DNA from: an uncultured Collinsella sp.
GTDB taxonomy: Bacteria > Actinomycetota > Coriobacteriia > Coriobacteriales > Coriobacteriaceae
Direction of reading: 5' to 3'
DNA: 64,000 nucleotides
Assembly (NCBI GenBank): GCA_934668695.1
Contig: CAKUOD010000003.1
Location: 62,001 to 126,000, forward strand
A program made the position numbers and the translations under genes. The notes under the pieces are model-generated. The model did not search any database. It saw only the letters and a list, made by a program, of their open reading frames with translations, and was not told the DNA's origin. Positions 51,710 through 60,334 of the stretch are shown one piece after another; position 1 is the first letter of the stretch; the number at the start of each line of letters is the position of its first letter.

Positions 51710-53533
51710 ATGGCAAAGGGGTCAAAAAGGGAAGGCGGCGGTATCGGCGAGCTGCTTGCATATGCCGGCGACCGCAAATTCCTAACGTATTTGGGCATGG
51801 CTCTCTCGGCGCTCTCGCAGCTGCTGAGCTTTGGCCCGTTCGTGTGCATTTGGCTTGTCGCGCGCGATCTGATCGCCGTGGCGCCTAACTGGAGCGAAGC
51901 CTGCGGCATCGCGACGTATGGCTGGTGGGCCGTGGGGTTTGCGCTGGCAAGCATCGTGGTCTATTTCGTGGGGCTCATGTGCACGCACCTGTCTGCGTTT
52001 CGCTGCGCGTCCAATATTCGCAAGACTACGAGCGAGCACCTGCTTAAGCTGCCGCTTGGCTACTTTGACACACACGCCACCGGTGAGCTGCGCCGTATCG
52101 TAGACGGATGCGCCGCCTCCACCGAGACCCTGCTCGCGCACATGCTACCCGATATCGCCGGCGCCACCGCCATGGTCGCAGGTCTGCTCGTGCTGCTTTT
52201 CGCCCTCGATTGGCGCTTGGGCGCGGCATGCCTTATCTCGGTCGCCGTTTCGCTTGGCGCCATGGCCACCATGATGAGCGGCAAGGGCGCCGAGTTCATG
52301 AAGGCCTACATGGGCGCGCTGGTCAAGATGAACAAGACCGGTACCGAATACGTACGCGGCATTCCCGTGGTCAAGGTGTTTCAGCAGACGGTCTATTCCT
52401 TTAAGGCGTTCCACGACGCGATCGCCGAATACGCCGACATGGCACAAAGCTATGCGGGCACGTTTTGCCGAGGTCCGCAGGTACTCAACCTTGCCGCGCT
52501 CAATGGTCTTGTGACATTCCTGTTGCCCGTGGCGTTGCTGTTGGCGCCGGGCGAGACGGACTTCGCGCATTTTATGGCCAACTTCACGTTTTACGCGATG
52601 TTTTCGGCCGTGGTGCCGACGGCCATGACCAAGCTCATGTTTGTGGGCGAGGCCTCTCAGATGAGTGCCGATTCGCTGGCGCGCATCCGAAGCGTTATGG
52701 ATTCCAAGCAGCTCTCCGTGCCTGCCCAGCCCAAGCACCCTGCTGGCAGCGATGTGCGCTTTGAGGACGTGAGCTTTACCTACGAGGGTGCCGAAGCGCC
52801 TGCCGTCGATCATGTGAGCTTTAGCGTTCCCGCAGGCAGCACCCTTGCGCTGGTGGGCCCCTCGGGCGGCGGCAAGTCGACCTGCGCAAGCCTGATCCCG
52901 CGTTTTTGGGATGTTTGTTCGGGTCGCGTGCTTGTGGGCGGCGTAGACGTTCGCGATATGGATCCGCACGAGCTCATGGACCAGGTCGCCTTTGTGTTCC
53001 AGACCAACCAGCTGTTCCGCCAAACACTTGCCGATAACGTGCGCGCCTCCAAGCCTACGGCCACTGACGACGAAGTGCGCGCGGCCCTCTCCGCAGCTCA
53101 GTGCGACGACATTGTGGCCAAGCTTCCACAGGGCATCAATACCATGCTCGGTGCCGGCGGAGCATATCTTTCGGGCGGCGAGGTCCAGCGCGTGGCACTC
53201 GCCCGCGCGATCCTTAAAGACGCGCCTATCGTGGTGCTCGATGAGGCCACGGCGTTTGCCGACCCCGAGAACGAGGCGCTCATCCAGCGCGCCTTTAGCA
53301 AGCTGGCGGCGGGTCGCACGGTCATTATGATTGCGCACCGACTCTCGACTGTAGTGGGGGCCGACAAGATCGTGGTGCTCAATCAAGGTAGCGTGCAGGA
53401 GGCCGGCACCCATGCCGAGTTGCTGTCCCAAGAGGGTCTGTATGCCAAGATGTGGGCCGAATACGAACAGGCCGCGAGCTGGAAGATCACTGCTGCCGCG
53501 GATGCCGCCGTCACGAAGGGAGGCGAGGCCTAA
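51710..53533 (+). CDS. ABC half-transporter, YbtP-like candidate
   Basis: The 607-residue protein joins a six-helix exporter-fold membrane domain to an ATPase with Walker A GPSGGGKST, signature LSGGEVQR and Walker B IVVLDEATAFAD. The Phe-Ala after DEAT is unusual. Divergent AraC and a metal-type operator suggest siderophore or metallophore transport as in YbtPQ/IrtAB, but export cannot be excluded. AGAAAGGA precedes ATG 51710. The following gene begins at the nucleotide after its stop codon. Confidence 0.85.
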   Translation: MAKGSKREGGGIGELLAYAGDRKFLTYLGMALSALSQLLSFGPFVCIWLVARDLIAVAPNWSEACGIATYGWWAVGFALASIVVYFVGLMCTHLSAFRCASNIRKTTSEHLLKLPLGYFDTHATGELRRIVDGCAASTETLLAHMLPDIAGATAMVAGLLVLLFALDWRLGAACLISVAVSLGAMATMMSGKGAEFMKAYMGALVKMNKTGTEYVRGIPVVKVFQQTVYSFKAFHDAIAEYADMAQSYAGTFCRGPQVLNLAALNGLVTFLLPVALLLAPGETDFAHFMANFTFYAMFSAVVPTAMTKLMFVGEASQMSADSLARIRSVMDSKQLSVPAQPKHPAGSDVRFEDVSFTYEGAEAPAVDHVSFSVPAGSTLALVGPSGGGKSTCASLIPRFWDVCSGRVLVGGVDVRDMDPHELMDQVAFVFQTNQLFRQTLADNVRASKPTATDDEVRAALSAAQCDDIVAKLPQGINTMLGAGGAYLSGGEVQRVALARAILKDAPIVVLDEATAFADPENEALIQRAFSKLAAGRTVIMIAHRLSTVVGADKIVVLNQGSVQEAGTHAELLSQEGLYAKMWAEYEQAASWKITAAADAAVTKGGEA

Positions 53534-55291
53534 ATGTTAGCCTCATTCCAAAAGAAGTATTTCCTATCCGATAAAGGCGTCGCCGGCGTAAAACGCGGCA
53601 TTTTCTGGACCGCGCTCACTAATCTCATTACCATGGCCGGCATGGGCTTATTGTTCCTGGTCATGGCCGGTTTTGTCGAACATCTCGCCACCGGTGCCGA
53701 CCTGCCGGATGCCCTGCCGATTGTGGGCGGCCTCCTGGTCTTTTTCGTGTTGCTCTTTGCCTCTAACTGGCAGCAGTATTACTACACCTACTGCATCTTT
53801 TACGAGGAGTGCGGCAAGCAGCGTATGGAGATCGCCGAGCGCTTGCGCAAGCTGCCGCTGTCGTTTTTTGGCCGTCGTGATCTGGCCGATTTAACCGAGA
53901 CCATTATGGGCGACGTCCAGGCCATGGAGCACGCCTACAGCCACGTGCTGGGAGAGCTTTGGGGTGCCATCATCGCAAGCGTCATTGTGTTCGTGGCGTC
54001 GCTGTTCTTTTGCTGGCAGCTGGCGATCGCGGCGTTTTGGAGCGTTCCCGTGGCCTTTGTCGTGCTGTATCTGACGCGCGGCCCCATGATCCCGGTGTTC
54101 GACCATGTGCGTGCCGAGAAGGTCAAGGTTACCGAGGCGATCCAGGAGACGCTCGACTGCGTGCGCGAGATCCGCGCCACCAACCAGGAGGCTCATTATC
54201 TTGAGGGGCTCAACGCCGTGATCGATGCCGAGGAGCGCGAGACCACCAGAGGCGAGCTCGCCAATGGGCTTTTGGTCAACTCCGCCTTTGCCATCCTGCG
54301 CCTGGGGATTGCCACCACGTTGGTCACGGGCGCTGCGATGGTCGCCTCCGGCCAGGTCGACTTTTTGATGATGTTTGCCTTCCTGCTTATGGTGAGCCGC
54401 ATCTATGCGCCCTTTGATCAGGCGCTGATGCTGATGTCCGAGCTGTTTGCCGCCGAGTCGTCGGCCAAGCGCATGCGTTCCATCATGGAAGAGCCCGTGG
54501 CGCGGGGCAGCGAGCAGTTTGAGCCCGTAGGCCACGATGTGGTGTTCGATCACGTGGCATTTGGCTATGGTGCGGGCGAGGACGGCCGCGCCGGCGAGAA
54601 AGTTCTTACCGATGTGAGCTTTACCGCCAAGGAAGGCGAGGTCACGGCACTGGTCGGTCCTTCGGGCTCCGGTAAGTCCACGGTGAGCCGCCTGGCCGCG
54701 CGCTTTTGGGACGCCACCGAAGGCACGGTCACCGTGGGCGGCGTGGATGTTGCGAGCGTGGATCCCGAGGTGTTGCTGCGCGACTACGCCATTGTGTTCC
54801 AAGACGTGCTGCTCTTTGACGACACGGTGATGGGAAACATCCGTCTTGGTCGTCGCGATGCCACCGATGAGGAAGTGCTTGCTGCCGCGCGTGCCGCCAA
54901 CTGCGACGAGTTTGTGAGCCGCATGCCGCAGGGCTATGACACCATGATCGGCGAGAACGGCTCCAAGCTGTCCGGCGGTGAGCGCCAGCGCATCTCTATC
55001 GCCCGCGCGCTGCTCAAAGACGCGCCGATCGTGTTGCTGGACGAGGCGACGGCGAGTTTAGATGTGGAGAACGAGACCGTGGTGCAGCAGGCGCTCTCCC
55101 GCCTGCTCGCAGGCAAGACGGTTATCGTTATTGCCCACCGTATGCGTACGGTGGAAAATGCCGACAAAATCGTTGTACTCAAGGATGGTGTGGTTGCCGA
55201 GCAGGGCACTCCGGCGCAGCTCAAGGCGGCAGGTGGAGAATTCGCTCGCATGGTGGCGCTGCAAAAGGAAGCAGCTACCTGGCAGTTGTAA
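53534..55291 (+). CDS. ABC half-transporter, YbtQ-like candidate
   Basis: The 585-residue partner has a similar six-helix domain and an ATPase with Walker A GPSGSGKST, signature LSGGERQR and Walker B VLLDEATASLD; both NBDs of the pair thus look catalytically competent. The ATG abuts the upstream stop, so the two are made together. No substrate-binding protein gene is adjacent, which fits an exporter-fold transporter. A short palindrome terminator follows. Confidence 0.87.
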   Translation: MLASFQKKYFLSDKGVAGVKRGIFWTALTNLITMAGMGLLFLVMAGFVEHLATGADLPDALPIVGGLLVFFVLLFASNWQQYYYTYCIFYEECGKQRMEIAERLRKLPLSFFGRRDLADLTETIMGDVQAMEHAYSHVLGELWGAIIASVIVFVASLFFCWQLAIAAFWSVPVAFVVLYLTRGPMIPVFDHVRAEKVKVTEAIQETLDCVREIRATNQEAHYLEGLNAVIDAEERETTRGELANGLLVNSAFAILRLGIATTLVTGAAMVASGQVDFLMMFAFLLMVSRIYAPFDQALMLMSELFAAESSAKRMRSIMEEPVARGSEQFEPVGHDVVFDHVAFGYGAGEDGRAGEKVLTDVSFTAKEGEVTALVGPSGSGKSTVSRLAARFWDATEGTVTVGGVDVASVDPEVLLRDYAIVFQDVLLFDDTVMGNIRLGRRDATDEEVLAAARAANCDEFVSRMPQGYDTMIGENGSKLSGGERQRISIARALLKDAPIVLLDEATASLDVENETVVQQALSRLLAGKTVIVIAHRMRTVENADKIVVLKDGVVAEQGTPAQLKAAGGEFARMVALQKEAATWQL

Positions 55292-55299
55292 GAAGGGGC

Positions 55300-55320
55300 A
55301 AAGGGACAGTCCCTTTCTCA
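55300..55320 (+). terminator. Short palindrome after the ABC operon
   Basis: AAAGGGAC-A-GTCCCTTT at 55300-55316, followed by CTCA. Weak U tract, so termination may be partial. Confidence 0.5.
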
Positions 55321-55322
55321 CA

Positions 55323-55378
55323 TTGACAATCGGTTACTCCGCATCGTTAATTTTCAAAAGGTTAGCCATGGCTGACCT
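55323..55378 (+). promoter_or_regulatory. Promoter and metal-type operator of the P-type ATPase operon
   Basis: -35 TTGACA (55323-55328) and -10 GTTAAT (55346-55351), 17-bp spacer. Eight bases downstream lies GGTTAGCCATGGCTGACC (55360-55377), sharing its core with 51640-51655, in the position expected of a repressor site. Confidence 0.6.
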
Positions 55379-55486
55379 AGATAGTTAGATAAAATTGAGA
55401 TATTTCAAAAGCGTGCTCGAGCAAACTTGTTTACTCGGGTGCTGAAGCACCATGCCGCGTCCAATGCGGCAAAAGGGAGAAGCAAC

Positions 55487-55732
55487 ATGAAGAAGTCGAC
55501 GTTCAATACCCTGCTTGTCGGTGGCGGTTTTCTGCTTGGCACGGCCGGCATCAAGCTGCTTACCAGCGCTCCGGTCAAGAATGCCTGCGTTCAGGGCATT
55601 GCGTGCGGCATGCGCATCAAGAACGGCTACCAGGACATGGTCGAGCAGGCCAAGGCTAATGTCGACGACATGGTTGCCGAGGCTGCTTACATCACCCAGA
55701 GCGAGGCCGCTGCTGACGAGGCAGCCGAGTAA
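55487..55732 (+). CDS. Small membrane-associated protein (DUF6110-like) of a metal ATPase operon
   Basis: The 81-residue protein has one hydrophobic segment (TLLVGGGFLLGTAGIKLLTS) after a short positive N terminus and an acidic, Ala/Glu-rich tail. Proteins of this kind occur upstream of P1-type ATPases in gut anaerobes; function is unknown and may be accessory. AAAGGGAG precedes ATG 55487. The ATPase gene begins 18 nt after its stop codon. Confidence 0.7.
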   Translation: MKKSTFNTLLVGGGFLLGTAGIKLLTSAPVKNACVQGIACGMRIKNGYQDMVEQAKANVDDMVAEAAYITQSEAAADEAAE

Positions 55733-55750
55733 CGCTCCCAGGCACAAACT

Positions 55751-57826
55751 ATGAGATTCTCGATTATTAGCGAGATCCCCGGCAGGACCCGTCTTCAATT
55801 GGCGGGTCCTGTGCCAGAGAGCGATCTCGATGCACTTCTTAAGCTTGGCGGCGACATCGACGGCGTGCACAAGGTGCGCGTCTACGGCCGCATCGGCCAG
55901 ATGGCACTCGAATACGACGAGTCGCGCCGCGATGCCGTGCTGGCCGCCGTCGGTGCGCTCGACGCTCAGGCCATTGCCGACGCAAAGACAGGCTACGTGA
56001 TGCAGCTTGAGCCACGCAAGCACAAGCTCGTCATGGATCTTGCCACACTTATCGGTGCCCATTACGCACGTCGCTGGTTCTTGCCGACGCCTCTGCGTGC
56101 GGTGTTTGTCGTGGCCGGTTACATGGCATTTTTGCGCGCCGCCCTTCATGAGCTCGCGCAGCCGCGCCTGACCGTTCCCGTGCTCGACGCTTCGGCCATC
56201 GGCATTTCGTTCGTCAAGCGTGATGTCGACACCGCGGGCCAGACAATGTTCCTGCTCAACGTGGGCGAGCTGCTCGAGGACTACACCCGCGCCATGAGCG
56301 AAAACGAGCTCATCAACTCGCTGCTCGATGTGCCCGACAAGGCGCAAAAGGTCGTCGGCGACACCGAGGTAAGCGTTGCCGCCACCGAGCTCGAGCCCGG
56401 CGACTTGGTCGCCGTGCGCACCGGCATGTCCATCTGCATCGACGGTGTTGTCGAGCAGGGGAGCGCTATGGTCAACCAGGCGACCCTGACCGGCGAGCCG
56501 CTGGCCGTCGAGCGCAGCGTGGGCGACGACGTGTTCGCCGGTACCGTCGTGGAAGACGGCGGCATCTTGGTGCGCGTGCGCGCCAATACGGCGCAAACCA
56601 AACTGCGCTCAATCGTCTCGCTCGTGCAGACGGCCGACTCGCTCAAGTCCGAGGGCCAGTCGCATATGGAGGACCTTGCCAACAAGATCGTCCCGTGGAA
56701 CTTCCTGCTCGCGGGCCTGGTTGCGCTCACCACGCGCAGTCTCATCAAGACCTCCGCGGCACTGATGGTCGACTACTCGTGCGCACTCAAGCTCACGGGT
56801 TCCGTTGCCGTCATGACTGCCATGAGCGATGCTGCCAAGATGGGCGTTATGGTCAAGGGCGCTAAGTACTTTGAGTCGTTTGCCAAGGCCGATACCATTG
56901 TCTTTGACAAGACCGGTACGCTGACCGAGGCCCAGCCGCGCCTAGCTTGCGTGCTCACGACCGACGGCTGGAGCGAGGACGAGGTCCTGCGCCTTTCCGC
57001 TTGCTTGGAGGAGCATTTTCCGCATCCGGTGGCGCGTGCCGTGGTCAATGCGGCACGCGAGCGCGGGCTCGAGCACCGCGAGCGCCATGCCGCCGTCGAG
57101 TACATCGTGGCGCACGGCATCGCTTCGTCCATTGAGGGGCGTCGCGCCATCATCGGTTCCGCGCACTTTGTATTCGAGGATGAGGGCGCGCAGCTCGAGT
57201 CCGACATTAAGGAGCAAATCGAGCTCCAGATGCAGGGCCTGTCGCCGCTGTATCTGGCGGTCGATGGCAAGGTCGTCGGCGTGCTCGGCATCGAGGATCC
57301 GCTCAAGCCCGGGGTCCGTGAGGCCATCGCCGACCTGCATGCGCTGGGCGTCAAGCACGTGGTCATGCTCACGGGTGACTCCGAGCGCACGGCCGAGCGC
57401 ATTGCGCGCGAGGCGGGCGTTGACGAGTTTAAGGCCGAGCTGCTGCCCGAGGACAAGTACGCCTATGTGGAGCGCATTAAGAGCGAGGGGCGCCATGTTG
57501 CCATGGTGGGCGACGGCGTCAACGATTCGCCGGCGCTGGGCCTGGCCGACGTGGGCTTGGCCATGGGCGGCGGAAGCGACATCGCCAAGGAGGTCGCCGA
57601 TATCATCCTGACCGATACGGATCTTGCCGCGATCGTGCGCCTGCGCCGCATGAGTCAGGGGCTTATCGACCGTCTGACGAGTTCGTATTCCAAGGTGATG
57701 CTCACCAACTCGGCGCTGTTGGCGCTGGGGATCACCGGCGCGATTACCCCGCAGACGTCGTCGCTGCTGCACAACGGCTCGACGATTGCCTACAGCCTGA
57801 GCAACGCGAAGGCTTACCTGCGCTAG
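55751..57826 (+). CDS. P1-type heavy-metal-translocating ATPase, non-canonical metal motif
   Basis: The 691-residue pump has an HMA-like N-terminal domain without CxxC (GRTRLQLAGPVPESDLDALL), the actuator loop TLTGEPLAVE, the phosphorylation site VFDKTGTLTE (D386) and the hinge GDGVNDSPALGLADVGLAMG. The usual CPx membrane motif reads YSC at 342-344, so Pro is replaced by Ser and only one Cys remains. Metal specificity cannot be predicted; Mn, Zn, Fe or Co are all possible. No strong ribosome site is visible, suggesting coupling to the small gene before it. Confidence 0.88.
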   Translation: MRFSIISEIPGRTRLQLAGPVPESDLDALLKLGGDIDGVHKVRVYGRIGQMALEYDESRRDAVLAAVGALDAQAIADAKTGYVMQLEPRKHKLVMDLATLIGAHYARRWFLPTPLRAVFVVAGYMAFLRAALHELAQPRLTVPVLDASAIGISFVKRDVDTAGQTMFLLNVGELLEDYTRAMSENELINSLLDVPDKAQKVVGDTEVSVAATELEPGDLVAVRTGMSICIDGVVEQGSAMVNQATLTGEPLAVERSVGDDVFAGTVVEDGGILVRVRANTAQTKLRSIVSLVQTADSLKSEGQSHMEDLANKIVPWNFLLAGLVALTTRSLIKTSAALMVDYSCALKLTGSVAVMTAMSDAAKMGVMVKGAKYFESFAKADTIVFDKTGTLTEAQPRLACVLTTDGWSEDEVLRLSACLEEHFPHPVARAVVNAARERGLEHRERHAAVEYIVAHGIASSIEGRRAIIGSAHFVFEDEGAQLESDIKEQIELQMQGLSPLYLAVDGKVVGVLGIEDPLKPGVREAIADLHALGVKHVVMLTGDSERTAERIAREAGVDEFKAELLPEDKYAYVERIKSEGRHVAMVGDGVNDSPALGLADVGLAMGGGSDIAKEVADIILTDTDLAAIVRLRRMSQGLIDRLTSSYSKVMLTNSALLALGITGAITPQTSSLLHNGSTIAYSLSNAKAYLR

Positions 57827-57852
57827 CAGACGTGTTCGCCCACGTTATCTGG

Positions 57853-57896
57853 CCTGCGCCCAGACGGCATCGGCGTCGTTCGGGCGCAGGTCTTTT
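57853..57896 (+). terminator. Terminator after the metal ATPase gene
   Basis: CCTGCGCCC and GGGCGCAGG arms with a 20-nt loop, followed by TCTTTT. Confidence 0.8.
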
Positions 57897-57900
57897 GCAT

Positions 57901-57949
57901 TTGACCATTTGCTAGCTTCTCTATATAGTGTTGCTAGCGGTGCTAGCAA
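57901..57949 (+). promoter_or_regulatory. Promoter and operator of the RelB-like/PIN toxin-antitoxin operon
   Basis: -35 TTGACC (57901-57906) and -10 TATAGT (57924-57929), 17-bp spacer. The palindrome TTGCTAGCGGTGCTAGCAA follows at 57931-57949; an extra GCTAGC is inside the spacer. This suits autoregulation by a ribbon-helix-helix antitoxin. Confidence 0.75.
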
Positions 57950-57968
57950 TTGAAGGGAGCGGGTCAAC

Positions 57969-58322
57969 GTGGGTGCTGTTAGCGGCATGGCACAGGTGAA
58001 CGTTCGCGTAGACCGCCAGGTCAAGAACCGTGCCGAGGAGGTACTGCGGCTTTCGGGCGGGTCACTGCCCGAGCTCATCAAAAAGGTGGTGGCCAAGGTC
58101 GCGCAGGGTGGTGGACAGTGTGAGGAAGTGCTGTCTGCCGTTGATGGCCGGCAGCAGACCGTCGCGCCCGATACTCCGTTCGCCGCATCATGGGCAGCGG
58201 CAGACCGGCTTTATGCAGATTTGGGCATCGCTACATCGCCCGTATCCGACGATCGCGGTTGGGACACAATCTATTCCGACGCCATGGATGAGCATTATCG
58301 CCAAAAGGGGATGATCCAGTGA
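57969..58322 (+). CDS. RelB/DinJ-like antitoxin
   Basis: The 117-residue protein has an N-terminal ribbon-helix-helix (QVNVRVDRQVKNRAEEVLRL, LPELIKKVVAKVA) and a disordered, acidic C-terminal part that would wrap the toxin. A GTG start with GAAGGGAG upstream is chosen; ATG 57987 (MAQVNVRV) is the alternative. The next gene overlaps its stop by 4 nt (GTGA). Confidence 0.82.
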   Translation: MGAVSGMAQVNVRVDRQVKNRAEEVLRLSGGSLPELIKKVVAKVAQGGGQCEEVLSAVDGRQQTVAPDTPFAASWAAADRLYADLGIATSPVSDDRGWDTIYSDAMDEHYRQKGMIQ

Positions 58323-58834
58323 GTGGGGCGCCTCTCAAGATCATGGTGGACGCCAACGTATGGGTTGATTCGTTTTGCGTCGACCATGCCGAGTCGCTTG
58401 CCGCGCGTGCGTTTATTGGGCGGGCGACGGAGACGGGGGCGTTGCTGTTCTTTCCGGTGCATATCGCTAAGGACGTGCTGTACGTTGTCCAACACGAACT
58501 GAAGCGTAGCGTTCTTGCCAGTGGGGGAGCGCTCGACGAGGCATCTGCCCGCGCAATTGGCGATGCGGCGTTGGCGTTTGTTCGGAACATGACCGAAAAC
58601 GCCACGGCCGTGGGTGCAGATGCGTCGGACCTTTGGCTGGCCGACAAATACTTAGCGCTCCATCGCGATTACGAGGACAACTTGGTACTCGCCGCGTGCA
58701 AGCGCGCACAGGTCGATTACTTGGTGACCAACGATCGCAAGCTGCTCGAACATGCTGATCTTGCAGCAAAGACCCCGCGTCAAATGATGCCGATTTTGGC
58801 CTTGGCCGAACGCGGCGGCGCGGCAATCGGTTGA
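58319..58834 (+). CDS. PIN-domain ribonuclease toxin
   Basis: The 171-residue protein has PIN acidic residues in IMVDANVWVDS (D11) and the C-terminal DYEDNLVLAACKRAQVDYLV, TNDRKLLEHAD. These metal-binding Asp residues cleave RNA in VapC-type toxins. A GTG start overlaps the antitoxin stop, so expression is coupled. A PIN toxin with a RelB/DinJ-type antitoxin is a mix of families. Confidence 0.85.
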   Translation: MSGAPLKIMVDANVWVDSFCVDHAESLAARAFIGRATETGALLFFPVHIAKDVLYVVQHELKRSVLASGGALDEASARAIGDAALAFVRNMTENATAVGADASDLWLADKYLALHRDYEDNLVLAACKRAQVDYLVTNDRKLLEHADLAAKTPRQMMPILALAERGGAAIG

Positions 58835-58892
58835 CGCGAACTGTTTGCGGGCCTCTTGGGCGACGATGCACCAAGGGACCCGCGTCTGCTAT

Positions 58893-59327
58893 TTACAAAA
58901 GCTCGGCCTTGATGGCGGGACTTTCTGCGAGCAGCTCGGCTGCCTTTTCGTCGGAGCTGTCGAGTGCGGCCAGACTGCGGTAGACCCACTCGTTGACCTG
59001 GGTGTTCTTGACGCCTGCGGTCTGCATAAGGGCGCCTACTTCGCGGATTGCTGCGAACAGATTGGCTTTGGGACCCGCGAGCTCGACCTCGATGCCGTGG
59101 TAGGCGGCCACGCCGCGGTTCTCACTCACGTGGTCGATAAAGCCCTCGACGGTCTCAAGCTGCTGGGCGAGAGTTGCATCATCGTCAGCGTCCAGCGCGA
59201 CGAGTGCGTTCGATACCGTGAGGGCGGGATGTCCGCAGGGGACAAAGCCCTCGATGACATCCATAGCTTCGGTAATGGTCGAGCCCAAGCCTGCAAGGGC
59301 ATTGACGAGTTGCTGTTTGGTATCCAT
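58893..59327 (-). CDS. Hypothetical protein, mainly helical
   Basis: The 144-residue acidic protein is rich in Ala, Leu and Glu, begins MDTKQQLVNALAGLGSTITE and has no signal peptide or membrane segment. I recognise no domain. GAAAGGA precedes the ATG at 5 nt. It is convergent with the PIN toxin gene and divergent from tmRNA, with ~235 bp between its start and the tmRNA start, in which I see only its promoter region. Function unknown. Confidence 0.7.
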   Translation of the reverse strand: MDTKQQLVNALAGLGSTITEAMDVIEGFVPCGHPALTVSNALVALDADDDATLAQQLETVEGFIDHVSENRGVAAYHGIEVELAGPKANLFAAIREVGALMQTAGVKNTQVNEWVYRSLAALDSSDEKAAELLAESPAIKAELL

Positions 59328-59564
59328 AACGGTCCTTTCGACGGGTCAATGTTGCTTGGCGAAAATATACGTGACGCGATCGGTAACAAAAGTGCGAAGT
59401 GCGGCGCACATTGGGGTCTTCACAGCTCGTGCATAGAACAGCTGTCCGCTTTCAGAACGTGGTAAGATAACACTCCACAAGTGGGGCTCGCCCCGCATGT
59501 TCCTTGAAAAGTCGACGGTTGTCGGGTACTCGTGCCCAATGCCATCCAGACTTTCCCGACATTC

Positions 59565-59928
59565 GGGGGCGACTGGTTTCGACACGATAGCTCTGAGAGA
59601 GGAAGCAAGCCGAGGTCTCCTCGCCTCGTTAAACAGGGGTACCGTCAAATTGAATTGACAACAACTCTTCTTTTGAGCCTATGGCTCTCGCTGCTTAATT
59701 TATTGCGGCGCGTCAACCCGGTGATTTCCCCGACACCGGCGCGACGTCATTTTAGGGGAATGCTCCTGCGCACGTAATCGGTATGGTGCGGGCTAAGATC
59801 GAACCGGTTAGGACGCCGCGAGCGTGTCGCTGCGCGCAAAGCGTCCGAGACTAAACCAGCGACTGAGCTTGGAGATGCCAATCAGGGGGCTTTCGTGGAC
59901 CGGAGTTCGATTCTCCGCGCCTCCACCA
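59565..59928 (+). ncRNA. ssrA: Transfer-messenger RNA
   Basis: The sequence begins with the conserved GGGGGCGACTGGTTTCGACA and ends with the tRNA-like domain GGTTCGATTCT-type T arm (AGTTCGATTCTCCGCGCCTC) and encoded CCA at 59926-59928. The tag frame at 59657-59698 encodes DNNSSFEPMALAA then TAA. tmRNA rescues stalled ribosomes and adds this tag so that proteases degrade the product. The 5' end of the tag (resume codon) is uncertain by one codon, as ATT precedes GAC. Confidence 0.95.
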
Positions 59929-59937
59929 TAAGTAACA

Positions 59938-59970
59938 GGCAGGTAGATATTTGTATCTACCTGCCTTTTT
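59938..59970 (+). terminator. tmRNA terminator
   Basis: GGCAGGTAGATA and TATCTACCTGCC arms with a 4-nt loop, followed by TTTTT. Confidence 0.93.
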
Positions 59971-60047
59971 ATTATTAGTCCGTACCGCGGAGAATCGAAC
60001 TCTATGCAGGGCGCGGGCGTAAAGAAAACGCCTCAGTGACTCAGACC

Positions 60048-60258
60048 GGGACACGCTTTCCCAATGGCAGCTCAAGCGGAAAGCGCATCCCGGAATCTAA
60101 GCTCGGAATGGGATTCATTTTCCGGAAGACGCCTCAAGCGGAAACTGTATCCCGGAATCCGCGCTCAGAACGGGTCGCGCTTTCCCAATGACGGTCCAAG
60201 CGGAAAGCGCATCCCGGAATCCCGTCTCAAACTGGGACGCACTTTCCGCTTCACCTGC
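60048..60258. repeat. Three 62-bp tandem repeats plus a partial fourth
   Basis: Units start at 60048, 60110 and 60172, each beginning GGG, with a partial unit at 60234. Every unit holds CTTTCCC-like and GCGGAAAGCGCATCCCGGAA-like parts that can fold as a hairpin. The array lies between tmRNA and the patatin gene; the 75 bp left up to the gene hold its ribosome site. Confidence 0.8.
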
Positions 60259-60334
60259 CGCCTCGAAAAACCTGCGCGCCCTCCATTCCAAAACTGGGTA
60301 GAAGAAAGCCAAAACGAAACAGCGGGAGGTCAAT

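Noticed and set aside
60048..60258. CRISPR array
   Set aside because: The 62-bp units are contiguous and imperfect throughout, with no constant repeat/variable spacer pattern.
59565..60334. Integrated element at the tmRNA 3' end
   Set aside because: No integrase, no phage gene and no duplicate of the tmRNA 3' end are seen in the following 4 kb.
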